Source: Aporrectodea caliginosa
Taxonomy: Eukaryota > Annelida > Clitellata > Crassiclitellata > Lumbricidae
DNA length: 64,000 bases
Direction: 5' to 3'
Assembly: GCA_020284085.1 (NCBI GenBank)
Contig: JACEVL010000335.1
Coordinates: 1,316,979-1,380,978 of the forward strand
Below are positions 43,001 to 53,000 of the stretch, piece after piece. The notes below the pieces were generated by a model. That model did not search any database, was not told the origin of the DNA, and saw nothing but the letters and a program-made list of their open reading frames with translations. The number at the start of each line of letters is the position of its first letter. Position 1 is the stretch's first letter. Made by a program: the position numbers and the translations under genes.

Positions 43001-45543
43001 CACCACTAAGAAAATGGTTTGCAAAAAAATGACAGAAATTATTTCCAACAGTCATCTGAAAAGCTCTTAAAAACTGTTCCTCTACCTTGATCAAGACTGT
43101 CTCCGGTCACACTGAGATTAAGATTGTCTGAAGCATCTTTGACGAGTGACTACAAAACATTTAACCGATAACAGTTATCACCAACAGTATATTGTAATTG
43201 CAATTTAATAACTTCTATAGTGCCAGTGTCAAAAGCACAAGCACCAATGATGAACCAAGATCAGTTCGTAAGACAGAGAGACAGCCTATGGAGGATAAGC
43301 AATTTGAAAAAGTTAAGTATTGTTATCACTGTTATCACAGAAACACTTTCAATGTGCTATGAAGTGTTTGGATACATTCCATCACCATCCTCTTCCTCCT
43401 CCTTCGTGCCATCCTAATCAATATATTTTCCCTCCTTCTCCTCCTCTTTCCCTTCATTTCTCTTCCTCCTCTTCTTTCACTTCATCTTCCTCCCCTCTCT
43501 CCTCCTTGTCATCTTCATCCTTGTGTTTGCCTCCTTCTCCCTCTCCTTCCTCTCTCTACTTTCTCTTTGTCTCTTCTCTTTCTTCACCACTTCTTCCTCA
43601 TCCTCTCACCACCTTGTATTTACTCCTCTTCCTCCTCCTTCTCCTCTTCCAACATGTTAAATTAATAGATTTTGGGACATAATACCATGTCACATTAAGC
43701 AGACTGGTGTGTAAACCGCGAGAAGATAAATATGTAAACACTGTACCGGGCATGAATCCATCTGTTTTCTTACTGCCAACCTATGACAATGACAGTGCAT
43801 TTATATGACAATGGTAGATCGCCTCTGAGTAGATTTCTTGAAGGGGCGCTATATAAATTTCCAGAATGAATGGTGCTACGGAAGTTATTAGACATGATTA
43901 GATTAGATTAGACACCAACCGGTTTCTCAGCCACCAGGTTTTGATTTCGAAGGATTGGTTTTGGAATGGTTCCAGATGAAGGAATGACAGTGCTTGATTT
44001 CAGAAACTTATTTCCTGTCCCCAACAAACCTAAGCAACATAAAACATCATCAGTCAACAACAACAACAATGAACATCAATAAAGATGATGATGATAAGGA
44101 TCATAAAAGCGATGACATTGATAACAGTTCAACTCAGTTTTTAGTCCAGATACTTCGCAGAACTGGTTTAATTGTGTGTATGGTTTTCTTATAGCAGCGC
44201 TATATAAATATTGAGATACATGCGTCAACCGCAGTCATTCCCAGTTCAACTAAATTCGTAGTGCAACCCGTCAAAGTGTTCCTTTCCTACTGATCCATTA
44301 GATGGACACAATATACAATCAGCCGACTGATATCCCTTGAAGTTGAAGGGAGTAATGACAACTGTAATGTTTTACCTATGGAGCCTTCATCCTCGTCGTA
44401 TATTTGTGAAGCCCAGTTTTTCTCTCGACCGCTGTTCAGCTTCTCCTCCAGACTAGCCAGAGCACGAGTGTCTAGCGATGACTCAGAACTCGTCATCGAC
44501 TAAAATCAAATGCATTGCACATACACACACAATGTAGGTAAATCAAAGCATCATAAATATGTTACTACTGATTTAAATCACATCAGTAGCATCGAATAGA
44601 TGACCGAATGTTTTTATCTGCATATTAATTTTGACCATTTGGGCAGTCGAACTCGTTTTTTGCTCGACTAGGTTTGTTATTCGATGTTTAAAATTGCCTA
44701 GTATGCGTCCGTGCAGATACTTCTCTCTTTCGTCGTTGTTTCTGGAGTGTTTTGGACGATATTCGAACGCTTACCATCGAAGCCATGTGCTCGTCACTGA
44801 TCCACAGAATGGTTTCACCCGCCGAGGGGTTTCAGATTGTTATCTGTACAACGAAGTCTTCGGTTGTGGTGCCCACCGTTCTACATCTGTGACACTATTC
44901 AACCAGTTGCCGGCTACTAAGAATGTCGTCCTCTGCAGGTCCAGTGCCAGAGGGATACCTGAACGCAACGTCTTCTACCATCTGAGGAACTACCATGGTG
45001 TCGAGGTGCGTGTGTTCCGACCCTCATCTCTTATCGGCATTCCTCTTCTTCGATGCTACCGTGACCAAGAACTTCGAATAATGTGCCAGCCATCAGCTCT
45101 GGATGAGAATCCATTGACTGGGCTCTTTGTGTTTGCGGAACCTTATCAGTGGTGACTCTTCTAGTCATCTGTTACTCAAGCTGAGTTTGTTTTCAACTGA
45201 CTGGCTGGTCATAATTAATTACTCTAACATCATTTAGCACAGGGAGCATCTCTGAGTAGGAATCTTGAAGGGGCTCTATATAAATTTTTGGGATAAATAA
45301 CTAAATGATTACAGTAAAACTAAATCAAGCAACATTGATCAGGAGAATTAAAATACGTTGTACTTGATTAGATTGGTCGAAATTTGATTAGATTAGATCA
45401 GATTACTTTAGATGTCAAAGACTGGATTTGATTCAACCAATTTATCTGGATAAGAGTAGATTAGATTGGAGTACCTCCTTCATACAAAATCGTTCAAACT
45501 CATCATCAAGTTCCTTGCTGTTCTTTAACTTGTATTTATTCAT
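22018..45543 (-). CDS. CEP162: Centrosomal protein of 162 kDa (29 coding exons)
   Basis: A coiled-coil protein of the distal centriole that binds axonemal microtubules and helps build the ciliary transition zone. The spliced frame is 1386 codons (human about 1400). Family hallmarks: N-terminal [37 protein letters not shown] (about 891-900), [12 protein letters not shown], and a C-terminus with [17 protein letters not shown]. An acidic run of 14 D lies at 195-208. Exons from the N-terminus: 45475-45543, 44376-44499, 43920-44029, 43086-43149, 42629-42702, 41523-41628, 41243-41349, 40402-40441, 39685-39972, 39050-39298, 37912-37958, 37131-37197, 36113-36277, 35018-35169, 34323-34443, 33768-33880, 32228-32475, 31370-31487, 30904-31044, 30277-30438, 29564-29647, 28609-28827, 27087-27306, 26176-26361, 25116-25336, 24074-24181, 23563-23679, 22918-23067, 22018-22308. 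An acceptor (gggcag) two bases before the ATG implies a non-coding first exon. Small N-terminal exons are least certain. Confidence 0.9.
24235..24425 (-). repeat. tRNA-derived SINE, family B (minus orientation)
   Basis: In CEP162 intron 25. Carries the gcatttattac 3' end, the ggacttgctcatggtcc block and a tRNA-like head, as at 8480. Confidence 0.55.
24885..25090. repeat. Tandem repeat, unit about 43 bp
   Basis: Blocks gtgaattgtattacactgac and ttgtattactctaaactctt alternate two and a half times, preceded by older, more diverged units. In CEP162 intron 25. Confidence 0.7.
26010..26152 (+). mobile_element. 5'-truncated LINE 3' end
   Basis: Coding remnant of a polymerase C-terminus (frame with LKTVLYHRS), matching 33572-33640, then the tail gggagcgcctctgagtag, gggcgctata and (aatg)n. 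It ends about 25 bp from CEP162 exon 24. Confidence 0.7.
27445..28200 (+). mobile_element. Decayed LINE reverse transcriptase fragment
   Basis: In CEP162 intron 22, antisense to the gene. One frame contains [19 protein letters not shown], the palm motif A region of CR1/L2/Rex-type LINEs, and a later frame contains [15 protein letters not shown]. Frames are broken by indels. The start (27445-27530) resembles 58480-58600. Confidence 0.8.
29010..29275 (-). repeat. tRNA-derived SINE, family D (minus orientation)
   Basis: Minus-strand head reads gatggttgaatggtaacacg with a B box-like gtgggttccatgcc. In CEP162 intron 21. Confidence 0.55.
31060..31345. repeat. (CAT/CAC)n low-complexity tract
   Basis: Imperfect catcatcaccacc repeats beside CEP162 exons 18-19 create a long spurious open frame on the plus strand. 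Confidence 0.8.
31880..31978 (+). repeat. LINE/SINE 3' tail
   Basis: Only the common tail is present: gggagcgcctctgagtag, then ggtgctatataaa and (aatg)-like words. Confidence 0.6.
32612..32785 (+). repeat. tRNA-derived SINE, family B
   Basis: Head gatagagtgctctgcctcta, B box-like gggtttgagactcc, the ggacaagtccttcaagc block and a tail with gaggcgctttctaag. Confidence 0.6.
32930..33722 (+). mobile_element. LINE 3' half, CR1/L2-like, decayed
   Basis: In CEP162 intron 16. Recognisable polymerase C-terminal blocks: [16 protein letters not shown], then [20 protein letters not shown], then [16 protein letters not shown], then [11 protein letters not shown]. They lie in different frames. It ends in gagtacctctgagta, agcactatataagtg and (aatg)n. 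Confidence 0.85.
33945..34110 (+). repeat. tRNA-derived SINE, family B
   Basis: Head aattggtttgacagcctgcc, B box ggttcgagtc, then gggaccttaagcaagtcctt. Confidence 0.6.
34585..34768 (-). repeat. tRNA-derived SINE, family B (minus orientation)
   Basis: Minus-strand head gtaacccactggttagagcg with B box-like ggtttgagcc and the common gcatttaataag 3' end. Confidence 0.6.
35725..36050 (+). repeat. tRNA-derived SINE, family C
   Basis: Head gtctagtggttagcatacag, then the diverged family body ending in aatgaagtcgctaaacactt and ccatggttgcctc. Confidence 0.6.
37500..37690 (+). repeat. tRNA-derived SINE, family A
   Basis: B box ggttcgaatcc, then ccctgggcaagtccttcact, cttcggcgtgaaactccgat, and the tail gagcacctctgagtag ... 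gggcgctatgacaagtg with (cata)n. The 5' end of the head is missing. Confidence 0.75.
38030..38215. repeat. 20-bp tandem repeat
   Basis: About eight copies of cagtcagtcattcagccaaa in CEP162 intron 10. Confidence 0.85.
38709..38940 (+). repeat. tRNA-derived SINE, family A (best copy)
   Basis: Complete copy: gcgcggtggtgtaggggtat (A box region), gcgggttcgaatcc (B box), conserved body, tail gggagcgcctctgagtag and aaggggcgctataacaag, ending (cata)n. About 90% identical by eye to 50262-50476. Confidence 0.8.
40655..40732. other. Hairpin-forming inverted repeat
   Basis: ctccgcttacctt and aaggtaagcggag face each other about 40 bp apart, with partly matching inner arms, and a third partial copy (gtaagcggag) follows. 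In CEP162 intron 7. It could be the edge of a small foldback element. Confidence 0.6.
43385..43655. repeat. Polypyrimidine (TCC)n-rich tract
   Basis: About 270 bp almost without purines on the plus strand, in CEP162 intron 3 (purine-rich in the transcript). It creates a spurious serine/proline/leucine frame. Confidence 0.85.
43800..43872 (+). repeat. LINE/SINE 3' tail
   Basis: Tail only: cgcctctgagtagatttctt, gaaggggcgctatataaa, then gaatgaatg. Confidence 0.6.
44631..45155 (+). CDS. Unrecognised open frame of 174 codons in CEP162 intron 1, antisense
   Basis: A single open frame on the strand opposite to CEP162. Base composition is more GC-rich and less repetitive than the surrounding intron, and the translation is mixed in composition, with a cysteine- and arginine-rich middle and a C-terminus ending [10 protein letters not shown] recognise no domain. 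It may be an intronless gene, a decayed retroelement piece or chance. A LINE/SINE tail begins about 85 bp downstream, which favours a retroelement origin. Confidence 0.3.
   Translation: MTIWAVELVFCSTRFVIRCLKLPSMRPCRYFSLSSLFLECFGRYSNAYHRSHVLVTDPQNGFTRRGVSDCYLYNEVFGCGAHRSTSVTLFNQLPATKNVVLCRSSARGIPERNVFYHLRNYHGVEVRVFRPSSLIGIPLLRCYRDQELRIMCQPSALDENPLTGLFVFAEPYQW
45240..45300 (+). repeat. LINE/SINE 3' tail
   Basis: gggagcatctctgagtagga followed by gaaggggctctatataaa. Lies just after the open frame 44631-45155. Confidence 0.55.
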
Positions 45544-47029
45544 ATCTGCCCACAGATGGTTTCGTCAAAATCAAATCACTGATACAGTCACGCTGCAACA
45601 AGAAAACCATACATGCAATTAAACCAGTTCTATAGATATACTTATTTAATTACTTACTTACTTACTTACTTAATGTAGTTGGACAGCATCATTTCAGCAG
45701 GCGCTAAATATTATCAAGGTTTTAATCTTGAGATAGTGGTTTATATATGGATTTAAGGCCTATCAATACGTTGCAATCAGTTAGAAATTCGTCAAGTGCA
45801 ATTACAAAATATACTGGTGTTTGTAAAATCATTAAATTCTGAAGAATGTGTCAGTGCTTCCTTGCAGCTATCTTGTCAAGACACGTAAAGCGAGCGCGAT
45901 TATTTAAAACAAGCCACAAACAGCAGTTAAACTCTTACTCAGTATAAAACCTACAGAAAATTACATCGCTGCTAACAGAACAATTACATACAGAAATCGT
46001 CTGTCTTTGCGGACAGACTATAAGTGTTCGTCTTCGTTTGAAATTAGATGAAATTATCAAATCAAACGAAACACTCCGCAACCACCGCCATATTGTCAAC
46101 AAACCATTGGATCAAAGAAAATGCTTCACAGAGACCACAGCACGATTAAATTAATATTCTTGTATGATCTGTCAAAGTCTTTGAAATCCGTGATCCAGCC
46201 ACTTGGAATTTGGTTAGAACAATGTATAGTCTAATCTAATCCATTTATTTCTTTACTGCTGCTATCCGTACTTTATTACGCCCGAAGGCAGAAACAAAAC
46301 ATACATGCACAAATCTGAACAAACATAAAATGTATTAACAAAATATTAGTCGAAAAGTTTGATGAATAATAAACTACGTCTAAAGAGATTTTTCTATTCA
46401 CATCAACGACATCTTTGATTCATATTATAAACGTTTCTTCTACGTCCAGTTTCAGATAATAAAATCGTAGAATAAATATGAATATCGGATCCTTCTGGTA
46501 GACCATACTGCAAGGAATCCATAAAACTACAGTCCTCAAAATTGAAAATGTGCCACTGATCGAGGCGCTATACCGAAACTCTAAGCTTCTAAGCGCCTAT
46601 GAATAAGTTGGTTCCCGCGACTTCGCTTGTTTGGGCGATGTAGAAATCTGTAGATTACGATTACGAAACTCTGGAACCCTTGTAATTCCTGATATACATA
46701 TATTTGCCAGATTCAGCCGATTCGAAACAATCAGTAGATTCCTGCACGTCTTGTTATTCCTAGGTAAGCACAGTAGCAGTATATTTTCAACATGTTTTCA
46801 TTAGATGTCTAATTAATAAAGGTTTTATTGTATAATTTGTTTCTGTTGTAAATGCATCAGAGTATAATATATGGACATTTTCGGATGTTGACTCTGTGAA
46901 AATATTTAGTCTATTGTTGCTTGAAGCGTGCATAGTCCACCTTCTTCTCGTCCAATTTTGTTGATGCAGTGTTTAGTTCGGAAAATTTCCAATTTTAGAA
47001 TTTAAAATCCGCAATCCTCCTTCCATAAA
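45544..47029. promoter_or_regulatory. Divergent promoter region of CEP162 and IMPA
   Basis: 1.5 kb separates the two start codons, so both promoters and both 5' UTRs lie here; CEP162 probably has a non-coding first exon in it. Near 46086-46096 the minus strand reads aatatggcgg, close to a YY1 site. At 46610-46620 ttcccgcgac resembles an E2F site. I saw no convincing RFX X-box. An (actt)n run lies at 45650-45672. Site calls are weak. Confidence 0.5.
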
Positions 47030-50000
47030 ATGACGGATGAACTTCGAGGAAAGATCGATCGGCTGGAAGGCGGAGAGTCCGTGGACGACTGCTTCAAAGC
47101 GGCTGAAGAAATAGCTAAAGAGGCTGGAACGGTTAGACTTAGAGGGTCGCAGAACAATTCATTCACGTCCATCAAAATTTCTCAACTTGCAATATTTAGG
47201 TCAGACTATTGACCTAAATAGTGACAGTAAATTAGCCAATTAGTCTGGTATTTGGGTGCATCCGTTAAGCGTAGACGTCCTTGACGTTGAATTTCATGAC
47301 CTCTGACCTTGTCCTTCACTAGGAAGCCAGCTGATTCTTATTTAGCGTTGCAGTCTCGAAATTTCTATAGCGCTGAAGCTGGCTCAATGGCGGGAGTCGG
47401 TGGTCGGTAATTTAGTCTGGCTCAGAACGTCACCAAATTCTACTGCAGGGTAGCTGGCACCGAGTGCATGCGAACGCGCCTATTCCCGTCTTCCGGAAAC
47501 GATCCTACGATTTTATGCACAGTTTAAAAAATTATATTCCACGCAATGGAAAACAGTTTGTTGCTAGTATTTAACACTTACACCGTAAGTCACGAGACGA
47601 GAATCACGCCATTGAAGCTCCACACATTAAAAATCTGATCCAATCTATATCATGGTGCCATCGAATTACCCTTCCCGATATCTGCTATACCAAAATCTCC
47701 AAGTTCTTCCATTCTCTCCGACGTACTTTTTAAAGTGGCAAAAAAAGAGTAATGCTGCAGATTCCAATGTATTTGATCTATGTAAGTTGTATTTGAATTT
47801 TAATATTAAGTTATAAATGTGCACATTTCTTTCTGCAGCTGATACGGGAAGCATTCCATAAGGGAAAGGAAGTTACGACAAAAGATGGTTTTGCCGATCT
47901 CGTTACGGAAACTGACCAAAAAGTGGAAGAGCTCGTCATGAACCATTTACGGAAAAAGTTTCCATTACACAGGTGAGAGTGTGAACAGACACATGTGCCT
48001 CTGTGGTGGCCTCTATCAAATCCCACCTCGCTTCAGGGGCCACCCACCATCTTCAAGTCCTCCTGTCTAATGTTATAACAGCAGATCAGGTCAATTCCAT
48101 GAGGGACAACATAAAGAGGTCAACATTATTTTCAAAGGCCAACCTGTGGAGGTCACCTACCTTCTTCAAAGGCCAGCTGTCCTCTGTAGATTATCACCTA
48201 CCTTCTTCAAAGGCCAACTGTCCTCTGTAGATTATCACCTACCTTCTTCAAAGGCCAACTGTCCTCTGTAGATTATCACCTACCTTCTTCAAAGGCCAAC
48301 TGTCCTCTGTAGATTATCACCTACCTTCTTCAAAGGCCAGCTGTCCTCTGTAGATTATCACCTACCTTCTTCAAAGGCCAGCTGTCCTCTGTAGATTATC
48401 ACCTACCTTCTTCAAAGGCCAGCTGTCCTCTGTAGATTATCACCTACCTTCTTCAAAGGCCAACTGTCCTCTGTAGATTATCACCTACCTTCTTCAAAGG
48501 CCAACTGTCCTCTTCAGAATCATCTGTCTTTTACAAAGGACAGATGATTCTGAGGATGACATTTGAGCTGTCTGTCTTCAATCAAATTTATTGTTAAAAG
48601 TCTGAGTGTTTCCGTTGATATAGGTATCTGTCTTGACACCTTTTTTAGGTTTATCGGAGAGGAATCCACCAAGGAAGGTGAGCACTGGGATCTAACGGAC
48701 GATCCAACTTGGATCATTGATCCGATCGATGGAACCACAAACTTCGTTCATAGGTTTGATCATTTGTCATTTTGAATATCAGAACATTTGGGCATTGTTT
48801 TATGACCTGTAGCTGATGGGAATCAGTACAGACTTTATAACTGTAAGAGGGAGAGGATAGGTGGAAGAGGAGAGGGAAGAGGAAAGAGATAAACAAGGGA
48901 TTTTCTTATGAGGGGACATTTTTCTCTCTGATGCAGTTGCCTTGCATGAGAGAGGCTGTTTTGTAGTAATGCTCAATGAATTTTCCTACAATGAGACAAA
49001 ACATGGATTCGTGATTGTCCAGTGAACATTTAGAAAGTTGTACAGACAACCTGAAACCCATGGCACATGAAAACACCCCCCCCCAATAAATCAGTTAGAT
49101 GTTTTTTTTATTAAGATACACATTAAAACTTATTAATGCATCATCTCTAGGCTATAGGGCTAATGTAAGCAATGGCATTACTTTGCCCCACAAAGCGGTG
49201 ATGACAATCCCCTTTCCCTCTCCCCTTTTTTCCCCTCCCCTCTCCCTTCTGACATTTTATACAAACTTGGTATGATACTGTCAACTACATTAGATGGATG
49301 ACATTACAAATTTATGCAACAAAACAATAAGTAAATAAGCTAATGTGAAGACATATATCATCATTGCGATAGTTAAGAGTATACAATAATACACTGCCAT
49401 TAATAATTATTGTCATTGCTTGAACTTGCTTCAAGCCAAAAGAATGCTGCCATATCACAAAAATATTTGCGTGCAGGGCTAAAAAGTAGTTGTGACTAGA
49501 CAACCATCACAATACAAAGTTACGCTAATGGCTGTAAAGCGTAGACTTTTATGATAAGAAGTCTGAATCCACTCGGAGGGAAGTCTAAATTTGCACCATG
49601 TTTCATAATGATGTGTAAGAAGTGCAGCATTTTATTGTGTTGTATTATAGGTAATTTGCCTTGTAACAGAACTGTATTGTATTGTGAACTGTAGTCTTTT
49701 GGCATGTAAGAAAGTCAATAATTGATCAGAGGCTAATCCAAAAACATCATTTCAGGAACCAAAGACATTTAGCATTACCCATCTCTTGTAGCTGAGGCAC
49801 CAAACTGAGTGATATATGAAAAAAGGCACTGTAATGTAATACATTTTTCTTAGTGTTGTTCTTTTTGTCTTTCAAGGTTTCCATACATTGCCATTTCTAT
49901 TGGATTTGTCGTGAAGAAGCAGGCAAGGCATTTATTATTATATTTAATTTATTTATATGATTTAATGTGTATTACTATAAATTCAGTGCTGAGAGATATA

Positions 50001-53000
50001 TCAAGATTTTTGCTGCTCTTATGCCATCTAGTGAGCTCAGCTGTGCAATGGGAACACTGGCCATGCAGTGTCAGCTGGAAGATTAGATGGCAAGGAGAGG
50101 ACTGCCCTCAACTGCTGAGGCTGAGAAAATAAAGTCGCTAACACTTTATCTGCCTCTCTGGATTGGCTTGAGGGACTGCTATCCTTCTGTAAAATGAAGT
50201 ATATTGTTAATTATCATACTGTAATTCTGCATTACTATATTGTATTGTATTGTATTGTATTTGAACACTTGTTATAGCGCCCCAACCAGATTTCCCATTC
50301 AGAGGCGCTCCCGACTACTGCGCGAACGCTGAATCGGAGTTTCACGCCGAAGCGCATGAGCAATTGCGAGTGAAGGACTTGCCCAGGGTCCCTACGCGGC
50401 GACTTTGAGGTGGATCCGAACCCGCAACCCTCCAGCTGCAAGGCACCGAACATACCCCTACACCACCGCGCCCCAGTTGTATTGTGATGTGTTGTATTGT
50501 GTGTTGTATTGTACTCCACGTTTATAATGCGACCGTACTGGTACTGAGCTTTTGAGAAGCTTAAGGGTGCTATTTAACACTTTAGTGATGAGCATGTACT
50601 AAAAGTAACTGGGAATATCCAACACAGCTTGTCGTTAAAGTGTTAAATGTCTAATTAAGTTAAACTACAGTACAGGATATTTCCTGGATGTAATTAGGCG
50701 GTTCTGGGCATTGTCTTCAATCCTGTCTTGAACGAGATGTATCACGCCCGCATCGGCTGCGGAGCATACTGCAATGACCGAAAACTCCAGGTCACCAAAG
50801 TTGAAGGTATGTACCATATCCACTGATACATTTGGTATCATGGTAAGGTCAGTAGTTTAGCAATGCATGCTTGCCCATCTGTTATAGGATTCTTTAGAAA
50901 ACTCCTGAGTAAAGTTCAGTTACTAATATTATTACAGTTACAAAGTCCTTGTAGTGTTGTTGTTCCTCTTTTCAACATGCACGTATCAAAGCATTTAGTA
51001 CTCTTAATACCACTTAATTGCTTGGTAAGAACCTCTCAAGGCAAATTGAAATGTACTTAAGGGAGATTAGCGTTATGTTAAAGATGTGTGTAAGGAGGTT
51101 GAAAGTGTACTGAAAGAGTTCAAAAATGAAATTGAGGTATGTAAAAAAAGTAGATAGACTGAACGTTAACTTAAGTTATGTCAAATATGTACATAAGAAG
51201 TGTACTTTAGAGCATAGATAGTTCAATACTCGGTTGTAAGGTTAAAGATGTGTGTAAGGAGGTTGAAAGTGTACTGAAAGAGTTCAAAAATGAAATTAAG
51301 GTGTGTTTACTGAAGGTTAACTTAAGTTAAGTAGGGGATGGAAATGGGGTGGTAAGTGTCTCTAAAAGCCTCTGCCACCCAAATGTCCACCACGCCACCT
51401 TCACGTGGTACCCCTGTTGGAAACAAAGTGCGTGGTGGACGACCGAGCCCTCGCCGGTATATGCGAGCCCAGAGACAAGGAGTCGGAAGGACGGACGATG
51501 AAGGACATCGACGCTCGGAGATGGTGTCTCGCAAAAAACACCGAGAGGAAGGCAGCGGGAAACCACCTCTCTAATTTCCCAAGAAACACTTGCAATGACG
51601 AGGTGCTACAGGTTGTTGATGGGGAGCGATCGCTGGTGGCAGCAGTGGGGGAGGGACGGAGGAGCTGGGTGGGGCACGTGTTGGGGGGACTCCCTTCTGG
51701 GGATCATGGAGGGGAGAGTGGAGGGGAGGGGGCCGGGGCGGGTGATGCTGGGGTGGATGGCCGACGGATGCAGCGAGTTGGGGAGGGGCACAGCACGGAG
51801 GGGAGTGGCGTCATTGGAGGTTGGAACCTGCCGAAAGGCAGAGAACTTAAAGAAGAACTTAAGTTATGTCAAATATGTACATAAGAAGGTTGAAAGTTAC
51901 TTTAGAGCAGTGCTTCCCAAAGTGGTGGTCCGTGGACCGGTGCCATCCGCGAGCCCTCAGTTGCCGGTCCGCAAAGTGAGTCAAGAAACTGGTCAAATTG
52001 TCTCTCAATAAAAATAGCTATTATAGGCTATTTTTAATAACATAACATAACAAGGGTTTAAGTGGTTCAGAAGACGTTTAGTCTGTGTTAGAACCACTGC
52101 AATTAACCTGGAACATGATTAATAGCCCAATTTTCCTAGCTTCTTCTTAAAAGCTGTGATAGTGTCCACTGAGACAGTACTATCATCCAAACTATTCCAC
52201 AAATCTACAACTCTTGCACTGAAGAATTTCTGCCCTAATGTCCCTTTTGGTTTCTTAAATAATTTATACCTATGTCCCCGAGTTGCCTTGTTTGGTGCTA
52301 ATTAAAAAACTTCTCCTTCTGCACTGCCTCCTTTCCAGTAATAATCTTGTAGGCTTCAATTAGGTCTCCTCTGCTCCTCCTTCTCTCCAATGTTGTTAGT
52401 CCACACCTCTTCAACCTTTCTTCATATCCCAAATCCTTGTAGCCCCAAATCATTTTTGTATCTCTTCTCTGCACCTTCTCCAGCTTTTCCATGTCCTGTT
52501 TCAGGTAGGGACTCCATACCTGGATGCAGTATTCCAAGTGAGGCCTAAGCAGTGATTTGTATAACCTCAATATTGTATCCTTGTCTCGGGTGACTATTGT
52601 CCTTCTTATCATGCCTAAAGTCGAGTTAGCCTTTTTTGATGCTTCAGCACATTGCCTTGAGGGCTTTGCACTCTTGTGCATAATCACTCCCAAGTCCCTT
52701 TCTTCCTCACTCACTTTCAACACCATACCCCCCATTTCATATGAAAACTCGCTGTTTCTCTTCCCCATATGCATCACTGAGCACTTTTCCACATTAATAG
52801 TCATAACAAAAACACTTGTTAGGCTAGCATTTAACAGGCAATGGTGTGGTAGAATTGGCTACACATACATTTAAATAAATTTTAATACATATTTGATGAA
52901 TTTATTTAGGTGATCGAGAAAGAGAAATAATGAATAAAATAATTGGGTCCCGGCCCCTTGCATAGGGAAATTCTTGCCGGACCGCGACACTGAAAGTTCA

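Noticed and set aside
43320..43682. 120-codon serine/proline/leucine-rich frame
   Set aside because: It is a translation of the polypyrimidine tract.
48150..48516. CRISPR-like array
   Set aside because: Repeats are contiguous with no unique spacers and lie in an animal intron.
51405..51884. 159-codon frame in the GC-rich segment
   Set aside because: A different frame of the same DNA shows LINE C-terminal motifs; this frame is glycine/arginine-rich by composition only.
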